Shown piece after piece: positions 51,215 through 59,338 of a stretch of 64,000 nucleotides of DNA. The position numbers and the translations under genes were made by a program. The notes below the pieces were generated by a model. The model was not told where the DNA came from. It worked only from the letters and a program-made list of their open reading frames with translations, and ran no database searches. The stretch's first letter is position 1. Each line of letters begins with the position of its first letter. The stretch comes from a virus, in the IMG/VR virus record IMGVR_UViG_3300027759_004238, positions 1 through 64,000 of that record; one strand, 5' to 3'.

Positions 51215-52000
51215 ATGGAATATCTTTCTCTTACAACCTGTGTTAAAAACGAATCTCATTACATCCAGGAATGGTTGACCTATTACAAGACCCTTGGCGT
51301 TGAAAAATTTTATGTTTTTAATGATAAGAGTACTGATGACACAGAAGATAAAATAAATGATCTATCTTTCCGAGATGATATACTTTTAATAGATTTTGAT
51401 TCACCAAGCCCAGATAGACAGGGTTATGCTTATCAAGTTTCTTATAAAAATTACGGAAGAAACAACACTGAATGGATGATATATTGTGATGCAGATGAAT
51501 ATTTCATGCCAGAAGAACCAACAGATTTAAGGACTTTTCTAGAAGATTATAAAAATTATTCCGGGCTGGGTGTCAGCTGGCGTATATACGGTTCTTCCGG
51601 AAATATATTAAGAAAACCTGGTACTTGTTTAGAAAATTTTTTATACAGAGCTCGTGATGACTGGCATCCTAATACTCATGTAAAAGTAATAGTTAAACCC
51701 AATGAAATAAAAGGTTATATGACACCTCATATGTTTTCTACCACCAAAGGAATAGTAAATGAAAACGGCGATTTAATAGATGAAACTCAAGAAGGTAGAA
51801 TAGAAAAATCAATAGCAAATAAAATAAGAGTTAATCATTATTTTAACAGATCTTATGAAGACTGGATAGAAAAAAGACGAAGAGGAAGAGCCACTGTTAA
51901 TGAAAAAAGGCCTATAGAAATGTTTGATACATATGATAAAAATGATGTCTATGATGACCTAGCTCTTAAATATGTAGAAAAAGTTAAAAAATTGTTATGA
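51215..52000 (+). CDS. Glycosyltransferase, GT92/GT2-like (261 aa)
   Basis: YLSLTTCVKNESHYIQEWLT, YYKTLGVEKFYVFNDKSTDD and WMIYCDADEYFMPEEPTD are hallmark blocks of Glyco_tranf_2_4/GT92: KNE..yi.EWl.y....Gv..fyi.d..S.Dd, and D.DEF. DADEY is the metal-binding DxD. The C-terminus contains IRVNHYFNRSYEDWIEKRRR, also typical. It transfers a sugar (galactose in many relatives). The stop overlaps the next ATG by 4 bases (ATGA). Confidence 0.85.
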   Translation: MEYLSLTTCVKNESHYIQEWLTYYKTLGVEKFYVFNDKSTDDTEDKINDLSFRDDILLIDFDSPSPDRQGYAYQVSYKNYGRNNTEWMIYCDADEYFMPEEPTDLRTFLEDYKNYSGLGVSWRIYGSSGNILRKPGTCLENFLYRARDDWHPNTHVKVIVKPNEIKGYMTPHMFSTTKGIVNENGDLIDETQEGRIEKSIANKIRVNHYFNRSYEDWIEKRRRGRATVNEKRPIEMFDTYDKNDVYDDLALKYVEKVKKLL

Positions 52001-52791
52001 AAAAAATAAATTGGTTTTTTTGTTTGAATGAAAATAGGTCCGGGGCCTTTATGGACATGGCTAAAGTTGCAGTTCTAAGTTCATTGAGTTACAATTTTAA
52101 TGCTTACTGCTTATATGATGGTGATAATAAAGAATTCATTAATTTTCTAAAAGAAAATGGAGTGACTGTAATATTACACGAATCTTCTTTTAAAAATAAA
52201 ATAACAGAAATGGTTGAAGAGGTTGCTCACAAAACTTTTTATGGGGCCTTTTTGCGCATAGATATACCTTTAATAATTAAACAGCTAAACTTGGATATAG
52301 AGTATTATTTGTATACAGACTGTGACGTTATTTTTACCAGAGATCCTACAGATTTTTTATTGAAACTTACTCCAGAAACCATAGCAGCCACTGGAGAATT
52401 TAATCAAAATGATGTAAAGATGTTCAACTCCGGTGTAATGTGGTGTAATACCAAAAATATGCTTGATACATATCAGGAATTTTATGATTTTGTAATTTCC
52501 AAACAATTTAAATTTGTAGCGACAGATCAAGGAGCATTAAATGAATTTTATAAACATCAAAAAATATCAGATGAAATAAATTGGAAACCTTATTGGGGCA
52601 TAAATGAAAGTGCCTATTTAATTCATTTCCACGGACCTAAACCCTATCATTTTAAAATATACCTTAATGAAAGTAGAAAATTAACAAACCCTCACATTAA
52701 AAACTACGGTAGTTTTCTTAATGAAAAGCATGAGCTAGAATACAAATACTGCGTTAATCTATACAACGGCTTTTTAAGACAGACCTATTAA
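51997..52791 (+). CDS. Glycosyltransferase family 8-like (264 aa)
   Basis: INWFFCLNENRSGAFMDMAK leads a GT-A domain with TFYGAFLRIDIPLIIKQLNL, then EYYLYTDCDVIFTRDPTDFL, in which DCD is the DxD motif. KMFNSGVMWCNTKNMLDTY and TDQGALNEFYK follow, and YLIHFHGPKPYHF near the end. This is the glycogenin/LgtC-like GT8 layout (retaining). Overlaps the GT92-like gene by 4 bases. In other systems GT8 enzymes act on lipopolysaccharide or on protein-linked glycans. Confidence 0.8.
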   Translation: MKKINWFFCLNENRSGAFMDMAKVAVLSSLSYNFNAYCLYDGDNKEFINFLKENGVTVILHESSFKNKITEMVEEVAHKTFYGAFLRIDIPLIIKQLNLDIEYYLYTDCDVIFTRDPTDFLLKLTPETIAATGEFNQNDVKMFNSGVMWCNTKNMLDTYQEFYDFVISKQFKFVATDQGALNEFYKHQKISDEINWKPYWGINESAYLIHFHGPKPYHFKIYLNESRKLTNPHIKNYGSFLNEKHELEYKYCVNLYNGFLRQTY

Positions 52792-52796
52792 ACATT

Positions 52797-53798
52797 ATGA
52801 AAAAAACAAAATACTTTGATAAATCCTCTAGTTTGCACTTTCAACCAGATCCATATTTTTTATATGAGCTTCCTAAAGGATCTTTTATGTCCATGGATGG
52901 GGATATAGATGTAGCTAAAGACTCTTTTGGAGAAATAATACGTTCGTGTTCTGGTAATAGGATTAAAGATAGTAAAAAAGAAGCTATACCGGAAAAAATT
53001 CCAAAACATACTATAAAGAGTGATAAAAATTTGCTTCAGTTAAATACTGGTAGCCATTACTGGCATCTTCATCATGAGACTATCGGGCAATTTTTGCTTT
53101 ATAAAGATTTGGGTGTTCTTGAAAAATATACACCAGAGAACACTGCCATACTTATGACGTGGTGCAGAGCAGGTAACGTTTTAAAAGAAGTCCTGCGACA
53201 CATTTTTAATTTTAATATAGATAGTTATGAGCTAATTTTTGCGGAACGTGATGTTCTATATACTACAAAAGAAAATCTTGTAATTTCAACCAAAACATCC
53301 ACGGCTGGGTGCCTACCTTTATCCTATTTTTCAGAAAAATTAGAAAAATACTTAATTCCTGAAGAGAACCCAACAGATTTTATATATGTAGGCAGGGATG
53401 ACTCCGATTGCAGGCTTTTGCTAAATCAAGAAGAAATACTACAGTTTTTAAATGAAAACGATATACCAATTAGAAAAATTACATTAACCGGAATGCCTTA
53501 TATAGAACAAGTACAACTATTCAGAAACGCAAAATTTGTAATGGTTATCGGCGGTACAGGAAGTACAAACCAAATATACTGCAACCCAAACAAAGCTAAA
53601 ATACTATTTGTATCTCCTAAGAACGGAGCTTTACAGTGCAGTCAACGCACAGCAAAGGGGATGAATATGGCCTATAGTGGCCTTGAGATCGGAGAAAATT
53701 TTACTCCCACTAATAAAGCCAGAGCCTCGGATCCTACTTGTGCAAATTTTAAACTCAGAAAAGAGGATGTACTCAAAAAAATACAAAGTTTGTTATAA
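52797..53798 (+). CDS. Glycosyltransferase family 61-like (333 aa)
   Basis: NTGSHYWHLHHETIGQFLLY, CLPLSYFSEKLEKYL, then PTDFIYVGRDDSDCRLLLNQ, LTGMPYIEQVQLFRNAKFVM and VIGGTGSTNQIYCNP. These follow the GT61 (DUF563) pattern: yi.R.....R...Ne.e, l...s..eQi.lf..A..vvg.hGagl.N..F. GT61 enzymes add xylose, arabinose or GlcNAc in other systems. Substrate here unknown. Translation starts at ATG 52797, 5 bases after the GT8-like gene. Confidence 0.75.
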   Translation: MKKTKYFDKSSSLHFQPDPYFLYELPKGSFMSMDGDIDVAKDSFGEIIRSCSGNRIKDSKKEAIPEKIPKHTIKSDKNLLQLNTGSHYWHLHHETIGQFLLYKDLGVLEKYTPENTAILMTWCRAGNVLKEVLRHIFNFNIDSYELIFAERDVLYTTKENLVISTKTSTAGCLPLSYFSEKLEKYLIPEENPTDFIYVGRDDSDCRLLLNQEEILQFLNENDIPIRKITLTGMPYIEQVQLFRNAKFVMVIGGTGSTNQIYCNPNKAKILFVSPKNGALQCSQRTAKGMNMAYSGLEIGENFTPTNKARASDPTCANFKLRKEDVLKKIQSLL

Positions 53799-53805
53799 AT
53801 CCAAT

Positions 53806-54783
53806 ATGAAAAAAAATAAAATATGTCTAATATTTCACATGCACGGACAACTGCATCCGTTTTTTAATTTATTTTTGTACAGCTTGGCACAAAATAAGAA
53901 TATAGACTTTTTGTTTATCAATGACATAAAAAATAAACCGGAACTACCTTCTAATGTAATAGATAAATTTTTAACTGCTGAAGATTTAAATCCCATGTTA
54001 ACTGCTACTTTAAAAGATTGGTTTGATTTAGATATCCCGGATCCTTTGCTTTTAAACGTTAGAGAAAAAGAAACTGTATTTAAAGCAAAAACTCCAATGT
54101 ATAAATTTGCCGATTATAGGTGTTATTTTGATGACATTTTTAAAAAAGACTTAGAGGGGTATGAATATTGTGGTTATTTTGATAATGATACCATAATGGG
54201 TGATATTGAAAATATAATACAACCTTTAATGGATAAAAACTATAATTTTATAGGTTCTAGAGGGCATTTTTGTCTATATAAAAATGATGGGTTTATTAAA
54301 CAAATTCTCACAAATATTGGTGTTTGGCCTGAAAATGGGCATAAAAATTATTTAAACCTTAGTTTAAATAAACATAAAGATGAACTTATTAACAAAAATC
54401 ATAAACATCTTTTAACTTGTGAAGGGTGGTCACAGGGCACTGTAAAGGTGTATTCTACGTTGATTCCAACTTATAAATTTTATAAGTTGACGGAAAACGG
54501 TGAAATGTGTGATTTGTTTAACCCCGCAGAAAATGCTTCTTATAAAGATGTTTTCATACCAAGACATTTTGAAGAAAATAATATTAAAAATTACACCAAC
54601 CAGTATTTTTCTTATCAAAAAGGAAAATTATTTAGAATTCAGGACGAGCGGGGCATTAAAACCGAACATCTGTATTTGCACTTAATAGGCAGAACCAAGC
54701 TCATGATTAACAACATTAACATAACTAGTTATAATGAGGGACTGAGTTTTAACATAAAACCTAATTATTTTGAATTAATATGA
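53806..54783 (+). CDS. DUF6625-like putative glycosyltransferase (325 aa)
   Basis: The ATG at 53806 gives MKKNKICLIFHMHGQLHPFF, 7 bases after the previous stop. A longer frame from 53677 runs inside the GT61-like gene and is rejected. Key segments are FADYRCYFDDIFKKDLEGYE, YCGYFDNDTIMGDIENIIQP (DNDT replacing DxD) and IGSRGHFCLYKND. This matches the DUF6625 layout (k..DfrP.fg.if...l..y.fwGy.D.D...Gdi). Such proteins sit in bacterial polysaccharide and LPS gene clusters. Catalytic function unproven. Last gene of the cassette. Confidence 0.7.
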   Translation: MKKNKICLIFHMHGQLHPFFNLFLYSLAQNKNIDFLFINDIKNKPELPSNVIDKFLTAEDLNPMLTATLKDWFDLDIPDPLLLNVREKETVFKAKTPMYKFADYRCYFDDIFKKDLEGYEYCGYFDNDTIMGDIENIIQPLMDKNYNFIGSRGHFCLYKNDGFIKQILTNIGVWPENGHKNYLNLSLNKHKDELINKNHKHLLTCEGWSQGTVKVYSTLIPTYKFYKLTENGEMCDLFNPAENASYKDVFIPRHFEENNIKNYTNQYFSYQKGKLFRIQDERGIKTEHLYLHLIGRTKLMINNINITSYNEGLSFNIKPNYFELI

Positions 54784-54824
54784 ATCCAATGATGATTCTA
54801 AAGTGCAAGAGAATGAACTAAATT

Positions 54825-54832
54825 AATAAATA
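54825..54832 (+). promoter_or_regulatory. Late-promoter-like AATAAATA
   Basis: Plus-strand octamer 7 bases before the ATG at 54840, in the 56-base gap after the glycosyltransferase cassette. It suggests that the AAA ATPase pair is a separate transcription unit. Confidence 0.5.
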
Positions 54833-54839
54833 TAACTAT

Positions 54840-55892
54840 ATGGAAAATTATACAATAAAACAACTTGATGAATTGATTAAAGAAAAAAGTAAATTGATGC
54901 ATGAAATAAGTGATCAGTTTACCGCCACTTTGACACCGGAACAACAAATACTTAGAGCAAATATTCACATAGTTCGATCTAGAGATGTAGAAGATTTACA
55001 TAAACAAAGAGAAGAATTGAGAATACAAGAACTTATTAAGAAGGCAAAGGAAGAAGATCCTCTTATTAAAGAAATTATTAAAGAAGTGTCTTCACCTTTG
55101 GCGGCTACTTTGGAGATTAAACCAGACAAAGTTCGTCATCACTATTTATTTCCCCTTGTTACAAAAGTATTAAATGCTCGTTGTCATGTGTGGCTTGTGG
55201 GGCCGGCTGGAAGCGGAAAATCTACCTTAGCTGCCGCTACTGCTGCTAAATTGAATCTACCATATGCTGCCTTAAGTGTGTGTAGTCAAACTACTAAAAC
55301 AGATCTCTTGGGATATATGGACGCCCAGGGTGTTTATAGGTCTACTAGTTTTAGGCAGGCCTATGAAAATGGTGGTATATTTTGTCTCGATGAAATAGAC
55401 AACGGCAATGCTAATGTTTTGGCGGTACTTAATAGTGCGTTGGCCAATGATTCAAATGAGTTTCCTGACAGAGCAGTTAAACGCCATGCAGATTTTGTGG
55501 TTATTGCATGTGCTAACACTTTTGGTTTAGGAGCAACCAGTGGATATGTAGGCAGAGTTCAGATAGATGCCGCAACGCTGGATCGTTTCTTTTTTATTGA
55601 AATGCCGTATGATGATGGATTAGAATCTCATGTTGCTGGTTACCCAGGAATTTCTTCACCTCAATGGGATAATGCTGGTCAAAAAGTTCCAACAGTAGAA
55701 TCCTGGCTTGAAACTGTTAAGAAAACACGAGATACAATAGTAGAATTGGGTATTAAGGCTATTATTTCGCCGAGAGCCACTTATATAGGAATTGCTTTAA
55801 TTAAGCAGGGAGTTCCTATTCAATTTTTAGAAAAGGGTCTTTTGTATAAAGCCATGTCACCAAATACAATTGACAAAATACGTCAGGCTTAA
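54840..55892 (+). CDS. MoxR/CobS-like AAA+ ATPase (350 aa)
   Basis: An N-terminal coiled-coil region (residues 1-100, with KEKSKLMHEISDQFTATLTP) precedes the AAA domain. Walker A is VWLVGPAGSGKSTLAAATAA and Walker B is GGIFCLDEIDNGNANVL. VVIACANTFGLGATSGYVGR gives sensor 1, then ATLDRFFFIEMPYDDGLE. This is the MoxR/CobS (AAA_5) type, which remodels partners usually bearing a VWA domain. The next gene encodes a VWA-like protein, so the two likely form a module. Target unknown. T4 has no such pair. Confidence 0.85.
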   Translation: MENYTIKQLDELIKEKSKLMHEISDQFTATLTPEQQILRANIHIVRSRDVEDLHKQREELRIQELIKKAKEEDPLIKEIIKEVSSPLAATLEIKPDKVRHHYLFPLVTKVLNARCHVWLVGPAGSGKSTLAAATAAKLNLPYAALSVCSQTTKTDLLGYMDAQGVYRSTSFRQAYENGGIFCLDEIDNGNANVLAVLNSALANDSNEFPDRAVKRHADFVVIACANTFGLGATSGYVGRVQIDAATLDRFFFIEMPYDDGLESHVAGYPGISSPQWDNAGQKVPTVESWLETVKKTRDTIVELGIKAIISPRATYIGIALIKQGVPIQFLEKGLLYKAMSPNTIDKIRQA

Positions 55893-55896
55893 TTGC

Positions 55897-56682
55897 ATGG
55901 AAACTATTCTCAACTTTGAATCTACACAAGATCTTATAGATTTTATAGATTATGGTAGTGACTCATCTGTTCTGAGTAATGCTCGGGGTGGGTGGTCTGA
56001 TGGGATGTCCTATATAGTTGATTTACTTCAAAATCTGCCGCTACAAATAGAACCAGAAAAATTCTGGAAGGAATTTTTTCCTGCTACAGCTGGCTTATTT
56101 TTTGATATAGGTTTAGTTTGTTCTGGTGCGCCAGAGTGCTGGCTTGATCCTCAGCAATCTTTTAATAAGGGATCTTTTATATCTAAAGACCCGGATGATG
56201 AAAGAAAAATCATTAAAATAGGAATAAACTCCACCGCTCCTTCTGGTTTCTCTAAAAATGCCATGATTGAAAGGGGTGCTATTGTTGCGGTGTTGGCTTA
56301 TTTGATAGAACAGTCGGGGCGGGCGGTTTCTATAACTCAATATTGTTCAATATCAAAAAATAATCATACATTTCGGGGTTCTGTAATTCTCAAAACCGCC
56401 GAACAGACCCTGGATATGAATTTATTATCTTTTTGGTTAGTTTGTCCGGACGCGTTTAGACAATGCTGGATGAGAGTTATTGAAAGTTTACCTAATGCAG
56501 CTGCGTTGGGTGTTATTCATGGTAGGTATGGAACACCGGAAATTAATTTTGGTGAAAATTTCTCCGATGTGTTTATTAAAGGAATTCGCACTAAAACTCA
56601 GGAGTGGACTAGAGATGATAGTGTTGCGTGGGTATGCGATAGTCTGTCCAAGTTAAAAATTAATTTCTTTTATGAAGAGTAA
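55897..56682 (+). CDS. VWA-like partner of the AAA ATPase, DUF7192-like (261 aa)
   Basis: ATG at 55897 (METILNFESTQDLIDFIDYG) is 4 bases after the ATPase stop. The central part, IIKIGINSTAPSGFSKNAMI then ERGAIVAVLAYLIEQSGRAV, follows the VWA/CobT-like layout: a beta strand ending in a weak MIDAS-like loop, then a helix R.GA...L...LE..G..V. The classical DxSxS MIDAS is not intact (GINSTAPS instead). The N-terminal half (GGWSDGMSYIVDLLQNLPL, FFDIGLVCSGAPECWLDP) is family-like for DUF7192 proteins of phages. Function unknown; partner of the MoxR-like ATPase by linkage. Confidence 0.65.
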   Translation: METILNFESTQDLIDFIDYGSDSSVLSNARGGWSDGMSYIVDLLQNLPLQIEPEKFWKEFFPATAGLFFDIGLVCSGAPECWLDPQQSFNKGSFISKDPDDERKIIKIGINSTAPSGFSKNAMIERGAIVAVLAYLIEQSGRAVSITQYCSISKNNHTFRGSVILKTAEQTLDMNLLSFWLVCPDAFRQCWMRVIESLPNAAALGVIHGRYGTPEINFGENFSDVFIKGIRTKTQEWTRDDSVAWVCDSLSKLKINFFYEE

Positions 56683-56684
56683 AA

Positions 56685-58052
56685 TTAAGAAATAATTTCT
56701 TTAACCACGTTTCCAAAGTTATCAGTTAATCGAAACTCTCTTCCGTTATAATTGTAAGTCAATTTTTTATGATCAAATCCCATAAGGGCTAAAATTGTAG
56801 CATGTAAATCATGAATATGTACTACATCTTTAATTGATTTGGAGCCGGTTTCATCTGTTTCGCCATATCGCTGGCCGCCTTTAACACCTCCACCAGCCAT
56901 CCACACAGAAAATGCCTTACCATTATGATCTCTTCCAGGGGCACCCGCGCCGCCGCCTGCCGTGACAGTACGACCAAACTCTCCACCCCAGATTACAAGA
57001 GTGGAATCTAGCTGTCCTCGCTGTTTAAGGTCAGTAAGAAGAGCAGAGAAGGCTTGGTCATATCTACCAGCGGTCCGGGTCATAGCTGTTTTTATATCCA
57101 TATGATGATCATAACCACCAACTTGGACTTGAACATACCGAACTCCTCTCTCTACCAGGCGCCGAGCAACCATCATTTTATTTCCTTCTTCGTTTTTGCC
57201 ATATAACTCATGGGTAGCTTCTGATTCTTTAGATATATCAAAAGCGTCTGTTGCTTCTGTTTGCATCTTAAATGCAGTTTCAAATGTTTCGATTCTAGAT
57301 TCCAGCTGAATGTCCTTCTGTAGGCGACTCATGTGATCATAATTCATCATCTTGGCTAAATCTAACTGCCGGCGCTGGCGGTCTAATGTAGAAAACTGAC
57401 TGGTTAGATTAGAAAGGATCTGATCTGACTTCATGTTATTTTTATATTGAACATTGCAACCCTGAAACATTCCGGGTAAAAAAGCACACTGTCTCCATTC
57501 TGGACTCCCATTTAAAGAAATGAATGCCGGCATATTTTGATTAGTGGTTCCTAGTCCATATGCCAACCAACTTCCTAAACTAGGCTTGGGCAATTGTGCT
57601 GATCCGGTATTAAACATTTTTTGGGCAATGTTGTGATCAGGAATTTCGGTAAACATGGAATTGATGATCGCCATATCATCAGCATGAGCTCCTAACTTGG
57701 ACCATACTTCAGAAATGTGCAATCCAGATTTACCAAATCGAGGAAACTCGAAAGGTGAAGCAAGAAGATTGCCATTGTCTCCTTTTTGGCCATCTCTTTT
57801 TTGCAGTTCGGGTTTGTAATCAAACGTATCAACATGGCTTGGAGCACCACTTGCTACTAGTTGAATGACTGCTCTTGCCTTTACAGGAAAGTGTGGATTT
57901 TTTGCTGCAAGAGGAGATACGGCTTCGGCTGTATTAGGACATACTCCCAACAAAGAAGCTAAAGACAATCCTCCCATACCCCACCCAAAATTAGTTAATA
58001 ATTCTCTCCTAGTAGTAGGAACGGACTCGATATGATTACCACAGTCTTTCAT
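56685..58052 (-). CDS. DUF1501 family protein with Tat-type N-terminus (455 aa)
   Basis: The N-terminus carries a twin-arginine motif (SVPTTRRELLTNFGWGMGGL) followed by a hydrophobic stretch and likely Ala cleavage region. DUF1501 blocks then follow: IQLVASGAPSHVDTFDYKP, PFEFPRFGKSGLHISEVWSK, AQKMFNTGSAQLPKPSLGSW, VIWGGEFGRTVTAGGGAGAP and PGRDHNGKAFSVWMAGGGVK. Length is typical (430-480 aa). The family is exported, related to sulfatases/alkaline phosphatases, and abundant in Planctomycetota and relatives; function is poorly known. Finding it in a T4-like phage is unusual. GC looks higher than in neighbouring genes. ATG in a TAATATG junction with the other DUF1501 gene. Confidence 0.88.
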   Translation of the reverse strand: MKDCGNHIESVPTTRRELLTNFGWGMGGLSLASLLGVCPNTAEAVSPLAAKNPHFPVKARAVIQLVASGAPSHVDTFDYKPELQKRDGQKGDNGNLLASPFEFPRFGKSGLHISEVWSKLGAHADDMAIINSMFTEIPDHNIAQKMFNTGSAQLPKPSLGSWLAYGLGTTNQNMPAFISLNGSPEWRQCAFLPGMFQGCNVQYKNNMKSDQILSNLTSQFSTLDRQRRQLDLAKMMNYDHMSRLQKDIQLESRIETFETAFKMQTEATDAFDISKESEATHELYGKNEEGNKMMVARRLVERGVRYVQVQVGGYDHHMDIKTAMTRTAGRYDQAFSALLTDLKQRGQLDSTLVIWGGEFGRTVTAGGGAGAPGRDHNGKAFSVWMAGGGVKGGQRYGETDETGSKSIKDVVHIHDLHATILALMGFDHKKLTYNYNGREFRLTDNFGNVVKEIIS

Positions 58053-58053
58053 A

Positions 58054-59325
58054 TTATGCTATAAGTTCTTTTACTGCTGTTCCGTTATAAACAACCGCAA
58101 CGGGCCGGCCATCTTGTGTCATAAGCTTAGAATCTGGATCAATTCCAAGCTGAGTATACAGAGTTGCCGCTAGGTTTTCAATAGTTAGAGGTGAATTATC
58201 CACATCTCCTCCAGTTGCATCAGAAGCACCGTGAATATATCCACGTTTAAAGCCTCCACCCGCAAATACTACTGAAAATACTCGAGGCCAATGATCTCTT
58301 CCGCCGTCTTTATTAATTTTTGGAGTACGACCAAACTCAGAAGATACCATTACAATGGTGTCATTAAGCATTCCTCTTTGATCTAAGTCGTTAATTAAAG
58401 TAGAATAAGCCTGATCAAAGGGAGGCAATGTCTTGCTGATCCCTGAACCAATACCAGTATGCATATCCCATCCTCCATATGTTACAGATACAAATCGAAC
58501 TCCTGATTCAACTAGGCGGCGAGCCATTAACAAACGCTGGCCGGCTTGATTGCGGCCGTAAGCGTCTCGGAGCATATCTTTTTCCTGGGTCAGATCAAAA
58601 GCTCCTCTTGCTTTCGGCGAAGCAATAAGATCATACGCCTGTTGGTAGAACGTATCCATGGCAGTAAGATTGTCACTCTTTTCTAGATATTTAAAGTGAC
58701 TATCAACTGTGTCAAGAATTCCTAGTCTTTTGCTAAAGCGCTCATCACTAACTGTGGTTTGAAGATCTCTTACTTTAAATCCAGGAGCTGCAGGGTCACT
58801 GCCTAAGCTAAAAGGACCAAATGCATTAGAAAGATATCCGGTCCCTGCCACATCGCTACCATTGTTGTCTAATTTTTGTGGAATACAAACGTATGCTGGC
58901 AAATTATTTTTGCTACCAAATTGATGAGACGTAACTGCACCAAAAGATGGGTAGTTAACTGCTGGAGAAGGCCTATATCCGGTAAACATGGTACTGGTTC
59001 CTCTCTCGTGAGCGGCATCACCATGGGTCATAGATCGAACTACTGTAATCTTATCTGCAATCTTTGCTGTCTTGGCCAAGTGTTCAGAAAAATGTACACC
59101 AGGAATTACAGTTTGTACGGAACCTAAGGGTCCTCTATACTCTGCAGGTGCTAATGGTTTTGGATCCCACATTTCTTGAGCGGCAGCTCCGCCGGGCAAA
59201 TAGATATGTATTACTGACTGTGCCTTCGGAACCAACCCAGACTGCGCTTGCAGTTTGAGCATGTCACCCGTAGCTAAACCCAAACCCCCAAACAACCCAG
59301 TGTATAAAAAATCACGTCTGTTCAT
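58054..59325 (-). CDS. DUF1501 family protein with Tat-type N-terminus, second copy (423 aa)
   Basis: Begins MNRRDFLYTGLFGGLGLATG, a short Tat-type signal. Then IHIYLPGGAAAQEMWDPKPL, PAEYRGPLGSVQTVIPGVHF, SEHLAKTAKIADKITVVRSM and THGDAAHERGTSTMFTGYRP. Later blocks are VMVSSEFGRTPKINKDGGRD, HWPRVFSVVFAGGGFKRGYI and NLAATLYTQLGIDPDS. These are the standard DUF1501 blocks, and all appear intact. It is only distantly similar to the neighbouring copy, so the pair is not a recent duplication. ATG at 59325 with ACTAAATA 5 bases upstream, so it is under phage-type late control. Confidence 0.9.
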   Translation of the reverse strand: MNRRDFLYTGLFGGLGLATGDMLKLQAQSGLVPKAQSVIHIYLPGGAAAQEMWDPKPLAPAEYRGPLGSVQTVIPGVHFSEHLAKTAKIADKITVVRSMTHGDAAHERGTSTMFTGYRPSPAVNYPSFGAVTSHQFGSKNNLPAYVCIPQKLDNNGSDVAGTGYLSNAFGPFSLGSDPAAPGFKVRDLQTTVSDERFSKRLGILDTVDSHFKYLEKSDNLTAMDTFYQQAYDLIASPKARGAFDLTQEKDMLRDAYGRNQAGQRLLMARRLVESGVRFVSVTYGGWDMHTGIGSGISKTLPPFDQAYSTLINDLDQRGMLNDTIVMVSSEFGRTPKINKDGGRDHWPRVFSVVFAGGGFKRGYIHGASDATGGDVDNSPLTIENLAATLYTQLGIDPDSKLMTQDGRPVAVVYNGTAVKELIA

Positions 59326-59330
59326 ATAGG

Positions 59331-59338
59331 TATTTAGT
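59331..59338 (-). promoter_or_regulatory. Late-promoter-like ACTAAATA before the DUF1501 pair
   Basis: Minus-strand octamer ending 5 bases before the ATG at 59325, overlapping the end of the 93-aa gene. It has the same element and spacing as phage structural genes in this window. Confidence 0.5.

Noticed and set aside
53677-53805. Upstream extension of the DUF6625-like gene
   Set aside because: The extension lies inside the GT61-like gene. The ATG at 53806 follows that gene's stop by 7 bases and gives a normal family N-terminus.
56685-59325. DUF1501 genes as assembly chimera from a host chromosome
   Set aside because: Both flanks abut phage-type genes within 2-9 bases, and phage-style TAAATA and TAATATG signals sit at their starts. 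Kept as a point to verify with read coverage.
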